The notes beneath the pieces are model-generated. The model saw nothing but the letters and a program-made list of their open reading frames with translations. It did no database searches and had not been told where the DNA came from. A program made the translations under genes and the position numbers. This document shows, one piece after another, positions 35,214-44,109 of a stretch of DNA of 64,000 nt. Origin of the DNA: DASQEH01 sp963765725 (GTDB taxonomy: Bacteria > Actinomycetota > Actinomycetes > Propionibacteriales > Nocardioidaceae); NCBI GenBank assembly GCA_963765725.1, contig CAVXXI010000003.1:1302001-1366000 (forward strand), in the 5' to 3' direction. The stretch's first letter is position 1; the number at the start of each line of letters is the position of its first letter.

Positions 35214-36167
35214 TCATCGCCGCGAGGGATCGTCGTTCTGCGTCTCGAACAGGGCGAACAGTCGCGGATCCTGGTACACGAGCACGTGGCCGATAGCGCC
35301 GTGTACGTCTGCGTCGAAGAGCTGGAGCGTGTGCGCGACCGGCCCTTCGCGTGAGAGGAGGTAGAGCAGGAGCGCGGGCTGGCCGTTGGCGCTGACCAGC
35401 CTGGTCTGCCACGAGGTGCCGCGCCAGGCGAACAGATGCGTCATGAACTCGCGGTACGGCAGGCGTCCACGCGACCAGGCCGGCACCGGCGGCATCTCCA
35501 ACACGACATCGTCGGCCACCAGGGCGGCAAGGGCATCGACGTCGGCGCGCTCGATCGCGCGGGCGTAACGCTCGACCCGATCAGGTCCGATCGGCACGCC
35601 CGACGTGGCTGTAGGGGCGGCGGTGTTCAGAGCCGCCCGCGCGCGCTGCAGGGCTGAGTTCACGGCGGGCACGCTGGTCGACAACACGGCGGCGGTCTCG
35701 ATCGCCGTGCAGCCCAAGACCTCACGGAGCACGAACGCGCCCCGCTGGCGGGCGGGCAGAGCCTGGAGCATCGCGGTGACGGCGAGCCGTACCCGCGTCG
35801 CCTGCTCCAACGCGGCTCCTGCCTCGGACGTAGCGGTCCAGCCCGTCGGAGCGGGCATCAGCCATGGAACGTCGAGGGCCGGTATCAACGGGGCGCCGAT
35901 TTCGATGCCTGGGTCCTGCAGGTCGCGCGGAAGCGGTCGACGTGGCGCACCCCGCAACCGGTCCACGCAGATGTTGTGCGCGATCCGATAGCACCACGTC
36001 GACAGCGATGCCTGCGACGAGTCGTACGAGTCCCGAGACCGCCACGCTCGCTCCATCACATCCTGCACGGCGTCCTCGGCGTCGAACGGCGACCCCAGCA
36101 TCTGGTAGCAGAACGAGGCCAACCGCGACCGGAGCGGCTCCAGCGAGTCCGCCGTCACAGTTGTCAC
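35214..36167 (-). CDS. ECF sigma factor with C-terminal SnoaL-like domain (SigG/SigJ-like)
   Basis: A 317-residue sigma-70 family protein. Region 2 is about residues 12-75 (FCYQMLGSPFDAEDAVQDVM, STWCYRIAHNICVDRLRG). Region 4 is about 125-185 (LPARQRGAFVLREVLGCTAI, then SVPAVNSALQRARAALN). A SnoaL/NTF2-like domain follows (RYARAIERADVDALAALVAD to HVLVYQDPRLFALFET), as in SigG- and SigJ-type ECFs, where it can tune activity and no separate anti-sigma is needed. No anti-sigma gene is adjacent. The GTG at 36167 (VTTVTADSLEPL) is chosen; upstream residues look non-coding. The RibD-C gene follows downstream. Confidence 0.85.
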   Translation of the reverse strand: MTTVTADSLEPLRSRLASFCYQMLGSPFDAEDAVQDVMERAWRSRDSYDSSQASLSTWCYRIAHNICVDRLRGAPRRPLPRDLQDPGIEIGAPLIPALDVPWLMPAPTGWTATSEAGAALEQATRVRLAVTAMLQALPARQRGAFVLREVLGCTAIETAAVLSTSVPAVNSALQRARAALNTAAPTATSGVPIGPDRVERYARAIERADVDALAALVADDVVLEMPPVPAWSRGRLPYREFMTHLFAWRGTSWQTRLVSANGQPALLLYLLSREGPVAHTLQLFDADVHGAIGHVLVYQDPRLFALFETQNDDPSRR

Positions 36168-36403
36168 GGAGAGGATGCTGTCACGCGAGGCCCGAAGCCA
36201 CCTTGCTGGCCGCGACCTGCAGGTGCCGGCATGGTCACGAGCATTTCCTGTGATCTTGTCGTCGCCAGGACGACCGAGCATTCACCGTGGGCTCGAAAAC
36301 CGATGGCGACCTCGGCTGCTCCGGTGCGACGATGCGCCGTGATGCGCCCATTTCTGCCGTCCAGTGGCCCAAACCTCAACCGTGGAAGCAGAGCGACGAC
36401 CCC

Positions 36404-37048
36404 ATGAAGAACTACCCCCTGCTTGACGTGCGCGTCAGCACGCCAACGCTGGAGCTGCACGGCGCCACGGACGAGCTCTTGGATGAGCTCGCGGACGTCG
36501 TGCGCGCGGGCAAGACCCATGCCGATCCGCCGCCGTACGACGACCCCATATCGTTCTACGAGACCGATCCTGACCTGCGGGTCGCCAAGTGGCTTCGGGC
36601 GATCTGGCGGCGCCGGGGCACGGTCGATCCCGACTTCTGGCGGCTCTACCTGGTGGTCATGGTCGACGGGCGGCCCGTCGGGGAGCAGACGCTGACGGGA
36701 GTGAACTTCGCGACTCTGGGAACGTGCACGACCTTCTCGTGGCTGTCCGTAGACGAGCGGGGACGAGGGCTCGGGCACGAGATGCGGGCAGCGATCCTGC
36801 AGCTGGCCTTCGACGGGCTCGGCGCGAAGGAAGCGAGCAGCGACGCGTTCGTCGACAACCACGGCTCGAATGCGATCTCGCGAGGTCTCGGTTACGCGCC
36901 CAACGGGTCCGACTGGGCGACGCGGCGAGGAGAGCCCGCTCTGCTCAACCGGTGGCGACTCACCCGAGACGACTGGGAAACGCGCCGCAGGGACGACATC
37001 CAGCTCCATAACATCGAGGCCTGTCACGCCCTCCTGCCGTTGTCCTGA
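36404..37048 (+). CDS. GNAT family N-acetyltransferase
   Basis: A 214-residue protein. The start MKNYPLLDVRVSTPTLELHG at 36404 fits actinobacterial GNAT proteins. Motif A, the acetyl-CoA pyrophosphate site, is FSWLSVDERGRGLGHEMRAA (R-G-x-G-x-G/E variant RGLGHEM), followed by ASSDAFVDNHGSNAISRGLG (motif B, N-x-x-S-x-x-x-x-x-x-LG). The C-terminal region (TRDDWETRRRDDIQL) is a family-like tail. The acceptor is unknown; most relatives are annotated only as acetyltransferases. It is divergent from the sigma-factor gene. Confidence 0.85.
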   Translation: MKNYPLLDVRVSTPTLELHGATDELLDELADVVRAGKTHADPPPYDDPISFYETDPDLRVAKWLRAIWRRRGTVDPDFWRLYLVVMVDGRPVGEQTLTGVNFATLGTCTTFSWLSVDERGRGLGHEMRAAILQLAFDGLGAKEASSDAFVDNHGSNAISRGLGYAPNGSDWATRRGEPALLNRWRLTRDDWETRRRDDIQLHNIEACHALLPLS

Positions 37049-37156
37049 CGTCGTCCCCGACGGTGCAGGCCTGCCCGCTGAGCATCGGCGATTCCGCTCA
37101 CACCGGACGTCACCGTCGGTGGGGCGGATCGGGGTGTGACGGCAGGTTTGCGCTGA

Positions 37157-37634
37157 TCAGCCGTCGAGTCGCGCGGCGACTTCGGCCGGGAATCCACCGG
37201 TAGCGATCGGGCCCCACCGGGTAGGCGTGATCCGAATCAGCGACTTGTCCTGGATCCGCATGGCTTCCCGGTACTCGTCCCAGTCGGGATGCTCACCGGA
37301 AATGCAGCGGAAGTAGTCGACGAGGCCATCGGCGGCCTCCGGCATATGCAGCACCTCGGCGTCGCCGTCGACCTGTACCCACGGTCCGTTCCAGTCGTCG
37401 GACAGGACCAGCACTGACACCTGGACATGCTTCTCGGCATTGCGCGTCTTGGCTCTGGCCGGATAGGTCGAGATGACGATCCGACCCTCGGGGTCGACAC
37501 CACCGGTGACGGGAGACATCTGCGGACGGCCGTCGCTACGCATGGTGGCGAGCAGCAATCGGTGGCGTGGGCGGACGAACTCGAGGAGCCCCGCCGAGCT
37601 CCACAGCGCTGACAGTCGCGATGGATCTGGCCAT
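37157..37634 (-). pseudogene. PPOX-class F420-dependent oxidoreductase, frameshifted near the N-terminus
   Basis: The main body reads LLLATMRSDGRPQMSPVTGG, STYPARAKTRNAEKHVQVSV, GPWVQVDGDAEVLHMPEA, DYFRCISGEHPDWDEYREAM and ITPTRWGPIATGGFP, typical of split-barrel PPOX/F420 or FMN oxidoreductases. The N-terminus (MARSIATVSAVELGG) is in another frame from ATG 37634; the two join after removing one base from CCCC at 37589-37592 (giving LLEFVRPRHR). The joined protein would be ~158 residues. If the shift is real, translation could restart inside the body at MRSDGRPQ, losing the first strand. Divergent from the GNAT gene at 37705. Confidence 0.78.
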
Positions 37635-37704
37635 GTGCGGAGACTACGCCAGGCCCAGACGGGAACCCGCTACTTTCCGGCTCGGCCGACCTCTAGGCTC
37701 AGCT

Positions 37705-38100
37705 GTGGTCGAATACGTGTGGCGCGGCGACTTCGCCAGCGAAGAGGTCGAACGGCTCCATGCTGAAGGCTTCGGCGGAGTAGCCGACGACGCGTACGAC
37801 TGGGTTGGTCAAGTTGAGGGGCATAGCCTCGGGTGGGCGTGCGCGCGACAGGGTTCCCGACTCGTGGGATGGGTCAACGTGGCATGGGACGGCTTCGCCC
37901 ACGCATTCCTGGTCGACACCGTCGTCTCGGCCGATTGTCGGAGGGACGGAATCGGAACAGCCCTCGTCGAGGTGGCAACCGAAGCCGCGCGCGAGGCGGG
38001 GTGCGAGTGGCTCCACATCGACTTCGAGGAGCACCTCGAGACCTTTTACTTGGAAGCGTGTGGATTTGCCCCGACGAACGCAGGCTTGATCGCCTTGTAG
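37705..38100 (+). CDS. GNAT family N-acetyltransferase
   Basis: A 131-residue acetyltransferase starting at GTG 37705 (VVEYVWRGDFASEEVERLHA). It shows the GNAT order: GWVNVAWDGFAHAFLVDTVV (beta4), then SADCRRDGIGTALVEVATEA (R-R-x-G-I-G-T-A acetyl-CoA loop), then CEWLHIDFEEHLETFYLEAC and GFAPTNAGLIAL. The upstream extension in the same frame contains no family sequence and overlaps the divergent PPOX gene's first codons. The substrate is unknown. Confidence 0.83.
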   Translation: MVEYVWRGDFASEEVERLHAEGFGGVADDAYDWVGQVEGHSLGWACARQGSRLVGWVNVAWDGFAHAFLVDTVVSADCRRDGIGTALVEVATEAAREAGCEWLHIDFEEHLETFYLEACGFAPTNAGLIAL

Positions 38101-38197
38101 CCGAGCGGGGCGTGGAAGACCGCTCCGCGCACGGCACCCACGGGTCGCCAAGCGGCCACGAGTACGGACAACTGCCAGCTGGCGGCTTGTCGCCTGA

Positions 38198-38226
38198 TTG
38201 ACATCGTGCGACGATAAGTTCATACT
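38198..38226 (+). promoter_or_regulatory. Consensus sigma-70-type promoter for the DUF2975 gene
   Basis: TTGACA at 38198-38203 is followed by a 17-bp spacer and CATACT at 38221-38226, five of six matches to TATACT-like -10. The expected start site lies about 4 bases before ATG 38237, so the transcript would be nearly leaderless. The local AT-rich stretch (38210-38240) stands out from the surroundings. Confidence 0.7.
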
Positions 38227-38236
38227 GTTTCACGTT

Positions 38237-39028
38237 ATGACGATATCGAGTATCAGTAAGCGGTGGACAGCGGGACGGCAGCAGGCTTTCCACCTGGCGA
38301 GCGGGTTCGCCCTCGTCGCCTGGGTGGCTACGGCGCTCGTTGCGCTGCTCGTGGCGACCTTCGCAGCCATCGGGCTGACGGGTTGGGGTGCGTACCGCTA
38401 CCAGGTGGACATTCCCGTTCCCGGCCTCTCGCTGCACCTGGGATTCCAGCCGTCATGGGGGGTGTCGCAGGGCGGTGACGTGTGCGACCCGGTCCATCTG
38501 AACGATCCGGCGACGGAGTGCTACAACCTCGTGCTCTTCCAAGGCGAACCGCGCCAGGACGGCGACGTGTTGCCGCAGGGCGACGCGCGGCCGGTCGATG
38601 CTGCCCTCTCCGGACAACTGTTCCTGGATGCGAAGCCCGGTTGGAACTCGCTCATGGCATCCCTGTACGGCATGCAGGTGCTGGCCCTGTTGGTGCTGGC
38701 ATTCCTGCTCTCTCAGCTGTGGCTGTTGCTGCGGGCGGCCTCGTGTGGCCAGGGTTTCTCCGGCCCGATGGTCCGTCGTCTGCGCATCATCGCCTGGACG
38801 ATGGTCGGCTGGGAGTTTCTCGAACCAGTGCTGTGGCTCTTCCTCAGCCCCAAGGCGAACGACTATTCCGCGGTCGTGATCGGTCCCGGGCCACAGCTCT
38901 CATTGGGCTCGATGGAGCCAGGCGGGCCGAGTTGGACGGTAATCTCCTTCGGGCTGCTGCTGGTCCTGCTCGCCGAACTGTTCCGCCACGGCGCTGACCT
39001 CGCTGAGGAACAGAAACTGACGGTCTGA
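38237..39028 (+). CDS. DUF2975 family membrane protein
   Basis: A 263-residue protein. Hydrophobic segments at about 26-52 (GFALVAWVATALVALLVATF), 155-180 (MQVLALLVLAFLLSQLWLLL), 199-225 (IIAWTMVGWEFLEPVLWLFL) and 235-258 (WTVISFGLLLVLLAELF) with an extracytoplasmic domain between the first two match the DUF2975 topology. DUF2975 genes typically pair with a YozG-like XRE regulator, as here: the stop TGA overlaps the start of the next gene (TGATG). The DUF2975/YozG pair is of unknown function. The promoter upstream is unusually close to consensus. Confidence 0.82.
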   Translation: MTISSISKRWTAGRQQAFHLASGFALVAWVATALVALLVATFAAIGLTGWGAYRYQVDIPVPGLSLHLGFQPSWGVSQGGDVCDPVHLNDPATECYNLVLFQGEPRQDGDVLPQGDARPVDAALSGQLFLDAKPGWNSLMASLYGMQVLALLVLAFLLSQLWLLLRAASCGQGFSGPMVRRLRIIAWTMVGWEFLEPVLWLFLSPKANDYSAVVIGPGPQLSLGSMEPGGPSWTVISFGLLLVLLAELFRHGADLAEEQKLTV

Positions 39029-39240
39029 TGGCGATCGAGATCCACCTGGACCGCATGCTGCTCGAGCGGAAGATGACCTTGACCGAACTCGCAGACCGCG
39101 TTGGGATCACCGTTCCCAATCTTTCGATCCTCAAGACCGGCAAGGCCAAAGCGGTGCGACTGTCGACCTTGGACGCGGTGTGTCGCGAACTGGACTGCCA
39201 ACCCGGCGACATCATCGTGTGGGTGCACGACGGCGGGTAG
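39028..39240 (+). CDS. YozG-like Cro/C1-type (XRE) transcriptional regulator
   Basis: A 70-residue protein that is almost only a helix-turn-helix: MAIEIHLDRMLLERKMTLTE, LADRVGITVPNLSILKTGKA and KAVRLSTLDAVCRELDCQPG then DIIVWVHDG. It matches the HTH_26 (YozG) type of small XRE regulators that bind DNA as dimers. Its ATG overlaps the DUF2975 stop, so the pair is translationally coupled; it probably controls its own operon through the promoter at 38198. Confidence 0.9.
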   Translation: MAIEIHLDRMLLERKMTLTELADRVGITVPNLSILKTGKAKAVRLSTLDAVCRELDCQPGDIIVWVHDGG

Positions 39241-39481
39241 CAAAGCTGCCCTCGAAGAGGCGTCGGGTTCTTTGCTCGCGCCGCGCCGCTCCTTGGCGCT
39301 GGCCGGAACCACACTGTGTTCCCACCCTGATCAGCGTTCAGATCGGGCAACCACTCCGTCGGTGAAGCGCGCAGGCCTGAGCAGGAGAAGATCATCCGCG
39401 CGGATCGTGGCCGCGCGTGGGTCAACGGCGCTACTGTGCATCAGCGGTCGAGGTCCTCGACCCCCAGGCCGGGAGGTCACC

Positions 39482-39745
39482 ATGCCCACAGTCGTAGCCA
39501 CGCACGACGTCAAAGACGTCGATCACTGGCTTTCCTCGCCCAAGCGCGAGGAGGTCTTCGGGCCAATCGGGGTGACCAACATCCGCACCTTCGTCAACCC
39601 AACAGACCGCAGCCACGTGTGCATCAGTATGGACGTCGCCGACATGGACGCGCTTATGGCGGTTCTCCAGGCAGAGGCCGGCGCGGCCGCGATGGACTTC
39701 GATGGGGTGCTCGGCGAAACGCTCGTCATGTACGTCGAGGAGTAG
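39482..39745 (+). CDS. Small conserved-looking cytoplasmic protein, 87 residues
   Basis: Starts MPTVVATHDVKDVDHWLSSP with GGGAGGTC upstream of ATG 39482. The rest is KREEVFGPIGVTNIRTFVNP, then SMDVADMDALMAVLQAEAGA and GVLGETLVMYVEE. The alternating strand-helix pattern suggests a ferredoxin-like alpha/beta fold, as in dimeric alpha-beta barrel proteins that act on small ligands. I recognise no named family. Similar small proteins occur in actinobacteria, but I cannot verify homologues. Confidence 0.65.
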   Translation: MPTVVATHDVKDVDHWLSSPKREEVFGPIGVTNIRTFVNPTDRSHVCISMDVADMDALMAVLQAEAGAAAMDFDGVLGETLVMYVEE

Positions 39746-39958
39746 CCGAAGCTGGTGGTTACTTACGAGTTATTGTGAAAGCAACAATGACTCTTGCTGA
39801 GTCAGGGGAGTGTCGCCGTTGAGTCGTCGCTCCCGGCCGTTGGCCGCTGCGCCGGTCACTCCAACACGGTGGAAGCCAGCGTTCGGCGACGGCGCGAGCC
39901 TCCTCGTCGGGTCGGTGCTCTGGTCGGTTTCGGCCTTGACTCTGTCGTCGACGTCTCC

Positions 39959-40026
39959 AGCGGCCAGGGCCACGGGATCGAGAACTCCGGAGTCTCAAGC
40001 GGCCAGGGCCTCGGATCGAGAACTCC
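39959..40026. repeat. Pair of imperfect ~30-bp direct repeats
   Basis: agcggccagggccacgggat and the following cgagaactcc (39959-39988) recurs at 39998-40026 with one substitution and one base deleted. The units are 39 bp apart. The region is non-coding; function unknown. Confidence 0.7.
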
Positions 40027-40197
40027 TCACGTGTGAACGGGGCGATGGGCGCGGTCGTCGGCTTCGACGATCTCAACGGGTTCTCGGTGGCCCTCTACGC
40101 GAACGCCACTCCGGGTCCGAGGAGACTGAATCGGGTCCAAGTCGCTTCCTGGACCCGCGAACCCTAAGACCTTCCGGCCGTCTTGACACATAGCGGA

Positions 40198-40221
40198 GCC
40201 TTATCAGTGGGTGGATAAGGC
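40198..40221. promoter_or_regulatory. Perfect 8-bp inverted repeat upstream of the LLM oxidoreductase gene
   Basis: GCCTTATC (40198-40205) pairs with GATAAGGC (40214-40221) across 8 nt, about 95 bp before the oxidoreductase start. It could be an operator or a short hairpin. A T-run is absent, so a terminator is less likely. Confidence 0.4.
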
Positions 40222-40313
40222 GCCGATAGGGCGGTGGATTGACCGAAACCGCGGCAGTGCGTAGGAGGGGAGGGGCCGAGAGCTCTTGGGGGTCGGATCC
40301 ATAGAGTTGCCGC

Positions 40314-41210
40314 ATGACGCGCCCATGCAAGGTCGGTGTTCAGCTACCCGAGGTGGAGAGGTTCGTGCCGTGGCCGGAGTATCTGGAGATGGCGCTGCGA
40401 GCGGAGGAGGCCGGCTACGACTCGGTCTGGGTGGGCGACCACCTGATCTACGACCTGGCGGACGGGTCGACCCGGGGGCCCCATGAGGCGTGGACGACGC
40501 TGGCGGCGATCGCGGCCGTCACGCAGAGGGTGGAGATCGGACCTCTGGTTGCGTCGACGAGCTTCCATGCACCCGCGATGCTGGCCAAGCAGGCCGCCAC
40601 GGTCGACGCGATCTCGCAAGGCAGGCTCATTCTGGGCCTCGGTGCGGGCTGGAACCGACGCGAGTATGACGCCTTCGGCTTTCCCTATGACCGGCGGGTG
40701 TCGCGCTTCGAGGAGGCTTTGGCGATCATCGCGCCGCTACTGCGAACAGGGCGGACAACGTTTCACGGCCAGTTCTTCGACGTCGACGACTGCGTGCTCG
40801 ACCCCCGCCCGGTGCGGGACGCAGGGCCGCCGATCATGGTGGGATCCAACGCTCCGCGGATGCTGCGCATCTCGCTGCCGGTCGTCGACTCCTGGAACGT
40901 GTGGTGGAGCACGTACGAGAACTCCGTCTCGCGGTTTACGGAGATCAAGGCCGAGGTCGACTCGGCGACGCCTGAGGGGCGCCACGTCGAGGCGACGGCT
41001 GCAGTACTGGTCAGGCTCCCGGGCGGTAAGGGCCGGCTGATGGGTGACAGCTACGACGCGCGGGTCAGCGCGGTCACCCCTGACGGCCTCGCCGACCACG
41101 TACGGGGGCTTGCCGACGCCGGTGCCACGCACCTCCAGCTGGTCCTGGATCCCATCACCGCCGAGACCATCGACACGATCGGTGCCGCGTTAGCCGATCT
41201 TGACCATTGA
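40314..41210 (+). CDS. LLM-class F420-dependent oxidoreductase
   Basis: A 298-residue luciferase-like TIM barrel. The start MTRPCKVGVQLPEVERFVPW and EEAGYDSVWVGDHLIYDLAD, then VEIGPLVASTSFHAPAMLAK, AISQGRLILGLGAGWNRREY and PPIMVGSNAPRMLRISLPVV are typical of F420-binding LLM proteins in actinobacteria. The conserved GxGxGW (GLGAGW) binds the cofactor phosphate. It acts in the cytoplasm as a hydride-transfer enzyme; substrate unknown. F420 rather than FMN is an inference from closest resemblance and host type. Confidence 0.88.
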   Translation: MTRPCKVGVQLPEVERFVPWPEYLEMALRAEEAGYDSVWVGDHLIYDLADGSTRGPHEAWTTLAAIAAVTQRVEIGPLVASTSFHAPAMLAKQAATVDAISQGRLILGLGAGWNRREYDAFGFPYDRRVSRFEEALAIIAPLLRTGRTTFHGQFFDVDDCVLDPRPVRDAGPPIMVGSNAPRMLRISLPVVDSWNVWWSTYENSVSRFTEIKAEVDSATPEGRHVEATAAVLVRLPGGKGRLMGDSYDARVSAVTPDGLADHVRGLADAGATHLQLVLDPITAETIDTIGAALADLDH

Positions 41211-41394
41211 GACATCCCCGACGCATAACCGGGCCCCCCTATGCACGACCCGAAACCTGGCCGCAGGTAAATTGCCGCACAGTATGTCGTCGACACGCGG
41301 GCCATAGATGCGGCTCCAAGCACCCTGCTGGTTTGGTTGACCGCTGCCCGACGAGTCGAGGCGCCTGCAGACTGTCAGTGGGGACGACACAGCG

Positions 41395-41400
41395 TAGATT
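41395..41400 (+). promoter_or_regulatory. -10 element for a leaderless hydrolase transcript
   Basis: TAGATT at 41395-41400 lies six bases before the GTG start at 41407, so transcription would begin at or next to the start codon. No Shine-Dalgarno is present before the GTG, which agrees with a leaderless mRNA, common in actinobacteria. No clear -35 was found. Confidence 0.5.
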
Positions 41401-41406
41401 CAATTA

Positions 41407-42096
41407 GTGGCGCAAGTGCTTGTCTGTCTGCACGGACTGGGCAGATCTCCTTCGGACTGGAACGGTGTGCGGGGCTCCCTTGCAGAGCTCGGAGAGGTGG
41501 TTACTCCAGAGCTTCCGCGGGATGTGAACCGTGCGCAACGGATCGCCGCAGCATCTACCCCCGACGGAGCGATCGTGGTGGGTCACTCGATGGGTGCGAT
41601 CATCGCGTTGGTGATGGCCGCGGAGCGTGGCACGGCTATCCGCGGGGTCGTCGCATCCAGCCCGTTCTTCCCGCCCGCGCTCAACGGCAGGTCGGTACCC
41701 GCCGCGCTCTCTGATTATCTGAGCCATCGCGTGGCGTTTCTGCGCCAGAGAACGGCCAACCAAGTCGTCGCCCCCCGGACAGGTGGTGTCCGAGGGCTCG
41801 GATACCTGGTCCGCACCGCCGCGCATCCGTCAGAGTTCCGGGCAAAGACCGACGCGGTCACGTCGGCGGTGCTGATCGTGCATGCGGCCGACGATCACTA
41901 TGTGCCGCTCGACTTCGCATTAGCCGCAGCCGGCGCTCACCCGGCCTGGCAGTCGGTCGTGCTCAGCGCCGGCGGTCACTACCCACACGTCAGCGACCCG
42001 GCAGAGTGGCTCACCGCGGTCGACCCTTGGCTCAGACGCGTGACCGGACGCTCTGGCGGTGGTATCCATCAACCGGGGGAGGAGCCTGATTCGTAG
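41407..42096 (+). CDS. Small alpha/beta hydrolase
   Basis: A 229-residue protein. VLVCLHGLGRSPSDWNGV is the oxyanion-strand motif, AIVVGHSMGAIIALVMAAE the G-x-S-x-G nucleophile elbow, VLIVHAADDHYVPLDFALA the acid region and LSAGGHYPHVSDPAEW the catalytic-His region. The triad is complete. The small size and HG-x-G start fit AB-hydrolase 6 proteins; substrate unknown. Starts at GTG 41407 in a probable leaderless transcript. Confidence 0.85.
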   Translation: MAQVLVCLHGLGRSPSDWNGVRGSLAELGEVVTPELPRDVNRAQRIAAASTPDGAIVVGHSMGAIIALVMAAERGTAIRGVVASSPFFPPALNGRSVPAALSDYLSHRVAFLRQRTANQVVAPRTGGVRGLGYLVRTAAHPSEFRAKTDAVTSAVLIVHAADDHYVPLDFALAAAGAHPAWQSVVLSAGGHYPHVSDPAEWLTAVDPWLRRVTGRSGGGIHQPGEEPDS

Positions 42097-42323
42097 CGTC
42101 GCCGTGACCTCGACTGTGGCCGCATGGAAGCACTCTGTGATCACACGACCGCTAGCGCCTCCTCTGGGAATCTCGCAGCCAGCATGAAGTAGACCAGCTC
42201 TGCCAGTCCCGTCGCCGAGCCTTCTCGTCCGCCTGCAGTCGGGTCGCCAGATCGAGTTCAGATGCCTGCTTCGCGGTGGAAGCCTCACGTCTGAGACGCG
42301 CGTCTCGCGGCGGATGAGTGCCT

Positions 42324-42788
42324 TCAGTGGCGGGTCGGTCCTGTTGCCACCGCGCCCTTGATGGCCTCGGCCTCGGCGTCCAAGAGATCACGAGAACGCT
42401 CTGCCCAGTTGGCGCCGATCGTGAAGCCATCTCCGGCGTACCGAGGGAACACATGGAGGTGGAAGTGGAACACCTCTTGGAAAGCCGCTTCGCCGTCGGC
42501 GAGGAACATGTTGATGCCTTCACATCGCAGGCCGGACCGGCGCAGGGCTCGGGCCATTCGGTGCCCGATCATCCATACGTGGCTGCCGGTCTCTTCGTCG
42601 AGGTCCTCCAACCCCACCGCGTGTACCCGAGGCACGACGAGTAGATGCCCGGGCGTGACCGGGTTCAGGTCCATGAACACCATGACGACCTCGTCCGTAT
42701 AGACGATGCTCGCCTCGAGCAGCCCGGCCGTGATGGCGCAGAAGATGCATTCGCGGGTCGAAGCCCCTGGTGCTGCACCAACAGACAT
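42324..42788 (-). CDS. HIT family protein (nucleotide hydrolase/transferase)
   Basis: A 154-residue HIT-fold protein. CIFCAITAGLLEASIVYTDE is the N-terminal zinc-type motif (C-x2-C), DLNPVTPGHLLVVPRVHAVG precedes the helix, and the histidine triad reads EVFHFHLHVFPRY (H-x-H-x-H). HIT proteins hydrolyse nucleoside phosphoramidates or dinucleoside polyphosphates. A short tail (EAIKGAVATGPTRH) follows. ATG 42788 is the only sensible start. Alone in its neighbourhood; cytoplasmic. Confidence 0.9.
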   Translation of the reverse strand: MSVGAAPGASTRECIFCAITAGLLEASIVYTDEVVMVFMDLNPVTPGHLLVVPRVHAVGLEDLDEETGSHVWMIGHRMARALRRSGLRCEGINMFLADGEAAFQEVFHFHLHVFPRYAGDGFTIGANWAERSRDLLDAEAEAIKGAVATGPTRH

Positions 42789-43086
42789 GACCGAGATGGT
42801 CGCAGCCCGCTCGGAAGGGTGCCAGCGATTTCCTCAGGACTTGAGCCTCGGCAAGTCGACCGGCCTTACGGTGGCTCGATGTCTCGGTGCGTTCACGATC
42901 GCGTGATCGGGTCGCCAACCCACGCGGTGTGTGGTCGCGGCGTGCCGTGAGACCTCTAGTGCGACGGGTCTCGTGCTGACGGGTTCCCGAGCCACACCCC
43001 CCGAGGCGCACGGATGGGCACAGTCGCCGTGGTCCGAGTGCACGAACACCTTGTCGGGGCTAGACGAGGGTCATGGCCACCGGGTG

Positions 43087-44109
43087 TCAGCTCGGGCGGT
43101 TGAGCGTCTCCGAAGGAGCCTCGCCGAAGGCCTCGCGGTAGGAAGCAGCGAAGCGACTCATATGCACTATCCCGAGGTTGACGGCGACGGCACGGACCGT
43201 GGTGTCGTTGCGGTCGGCCGCTCTGAGCGCCGTGTGCGCTCGGCGGAGCCGGATCTGGCGCAGGTACGTCATCGGCGGCGTGGCGAGGTGGCGATGGAAT
43301 CCCTCCTGCAGCGCCCGTGCGCTCAGGTGCACCTCGGCAGCAAGTCGGACCGTGGTCCACGGGTCGCACGGGCGCTCCTCGATCAGCTCGACGGCGTGCC
43401 TGATCGCCGCGCTCCGCGCCACCGGGCGCTCCCGGGTCACGGCGTCGCTGTGGTTGTGCGGCTGACCGAGCAGGAGGCCGTCGAGCACGAGCCCCTCGAC
43501 GTGTCGACCTACGACGCGGTTCCGGCTCACGTCGGTGGGGTGGTCGAGTTCGTCCACGAGCAGGTCCAGGGCGGTCCGCCAGCGCCGGGCAATGGGACTG
43601 TGCAGGTCGGCGGCGAAGTCGAAGGCCAGTCGACCTTTCAACGGCCGGCCGAGGAGCTGTTCGAGCTCCGCCTCCAGGCAGGCCCGCGGAACCATCAGGC
43701 ACAGCTGCTCGCAGTCGGCCGACCATGACATCTCGGCGGGCGCCCCAGGTGAGAAGACGACACCCTCGCCCGGCTTCGTCGTCACCGGGTCGCCGGTCCC
43801 CCTCCTCGTGGCCGCATGGCCGCGCAGCGGGATGTTCACGTGGAAGTTCTCTGCGTCGGCGGTGCGCAGGCGCACCCGGGGCCCGTAGGTCAGTCGGCCG
43901 GCGGTGAGCGCACCCATGCGCAGGCCAGCGACCTTCATGCCCAGGGGGGCGGAACCCCTCGAGAGGTCGAGCCGGTTCGGGAGAAAGAGCTCGGTGACGA
44001 TCCGCTCGGCCTCGTCACGGTCGTCGGTCGTGCGCCGCGTGTACGGCGTCACCCGCGGGCGCTCCTCGTCCGCGCCCAGCCGACGGCGTCCGGCGACAGT
44101 GGTGTACAT
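43087..44109 (-). CDS. AraC family transcriptional regulator
   Basis: A 340-residue regulator. AGGAGA precedes ATG 44109. The N-terminal half is an AraC_binding_2-type sensor (PLGMKVAGLRMGALTAGRLT, ENFHVNIPLRGHAATRRGTG, GVVFSPGAPAEMSWSADCEQ). The C-terminal ~100 residues hold the double HTH: VRLAAEVHLSARALQEGFHR, HLATPPMTYLRQIRLRRAHT, GIVHMSRFAASYREAFGEAP. No adjacent gene looks like an obvious target; the nearest is the dehydrogenase-EAL fusion, divergent across a 457-bp gap. Confidence 0.87.
   Translation of the reverse strand: MYTTVAGRRRLGADEERPRVTPYTRRTTDDRDEAERIVTELFLPNRLDLSRGSAPLGMKVAGLRMGALTAGRLTYGPRVRLRTADAENFHVNIPLRGHAATRRGTGDPVTTKPGEGVVFSPGAPAEMSWSADCEQLCLMVPRACLEAELEQLLGRPLKGRLAFDFAADLHSPIARRWRTALDLLVDELDHPTDVSRNRVVGRHVEGLVLDGLLLGQPHNHSDAVTRERPVARSAAIRHAVELIEERPCDPWTTVRLAAEVHLSARALQEGFHRHLATPPMTYLRQIRLRRAHTALRAADRNDTTVRAVAVNLGIVHMSRFAASYREAFGEAPSETLNRPS

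Larger units (their letters stand above)
39746..40313. other. 568-bp gap with a direct repeat and an inverted repeat, no gene seen
   Basis: No ORF here has a ribosome binding site and protein-like composition. It holds the direct repeat at 39959-40026 and the inverted repeat at 40198-40221. A TTGACA at 40183-40188 lacks a properly spaced -10. Confidence 0.5.

Noticed and set aside
40183..40220. TTGACA at 40183 as promoter of the LLM gene
   Set aside because: No -10 lies 16-18 bp downstream; the nearest AT-rich hexamers are 12 and 24 bp away.
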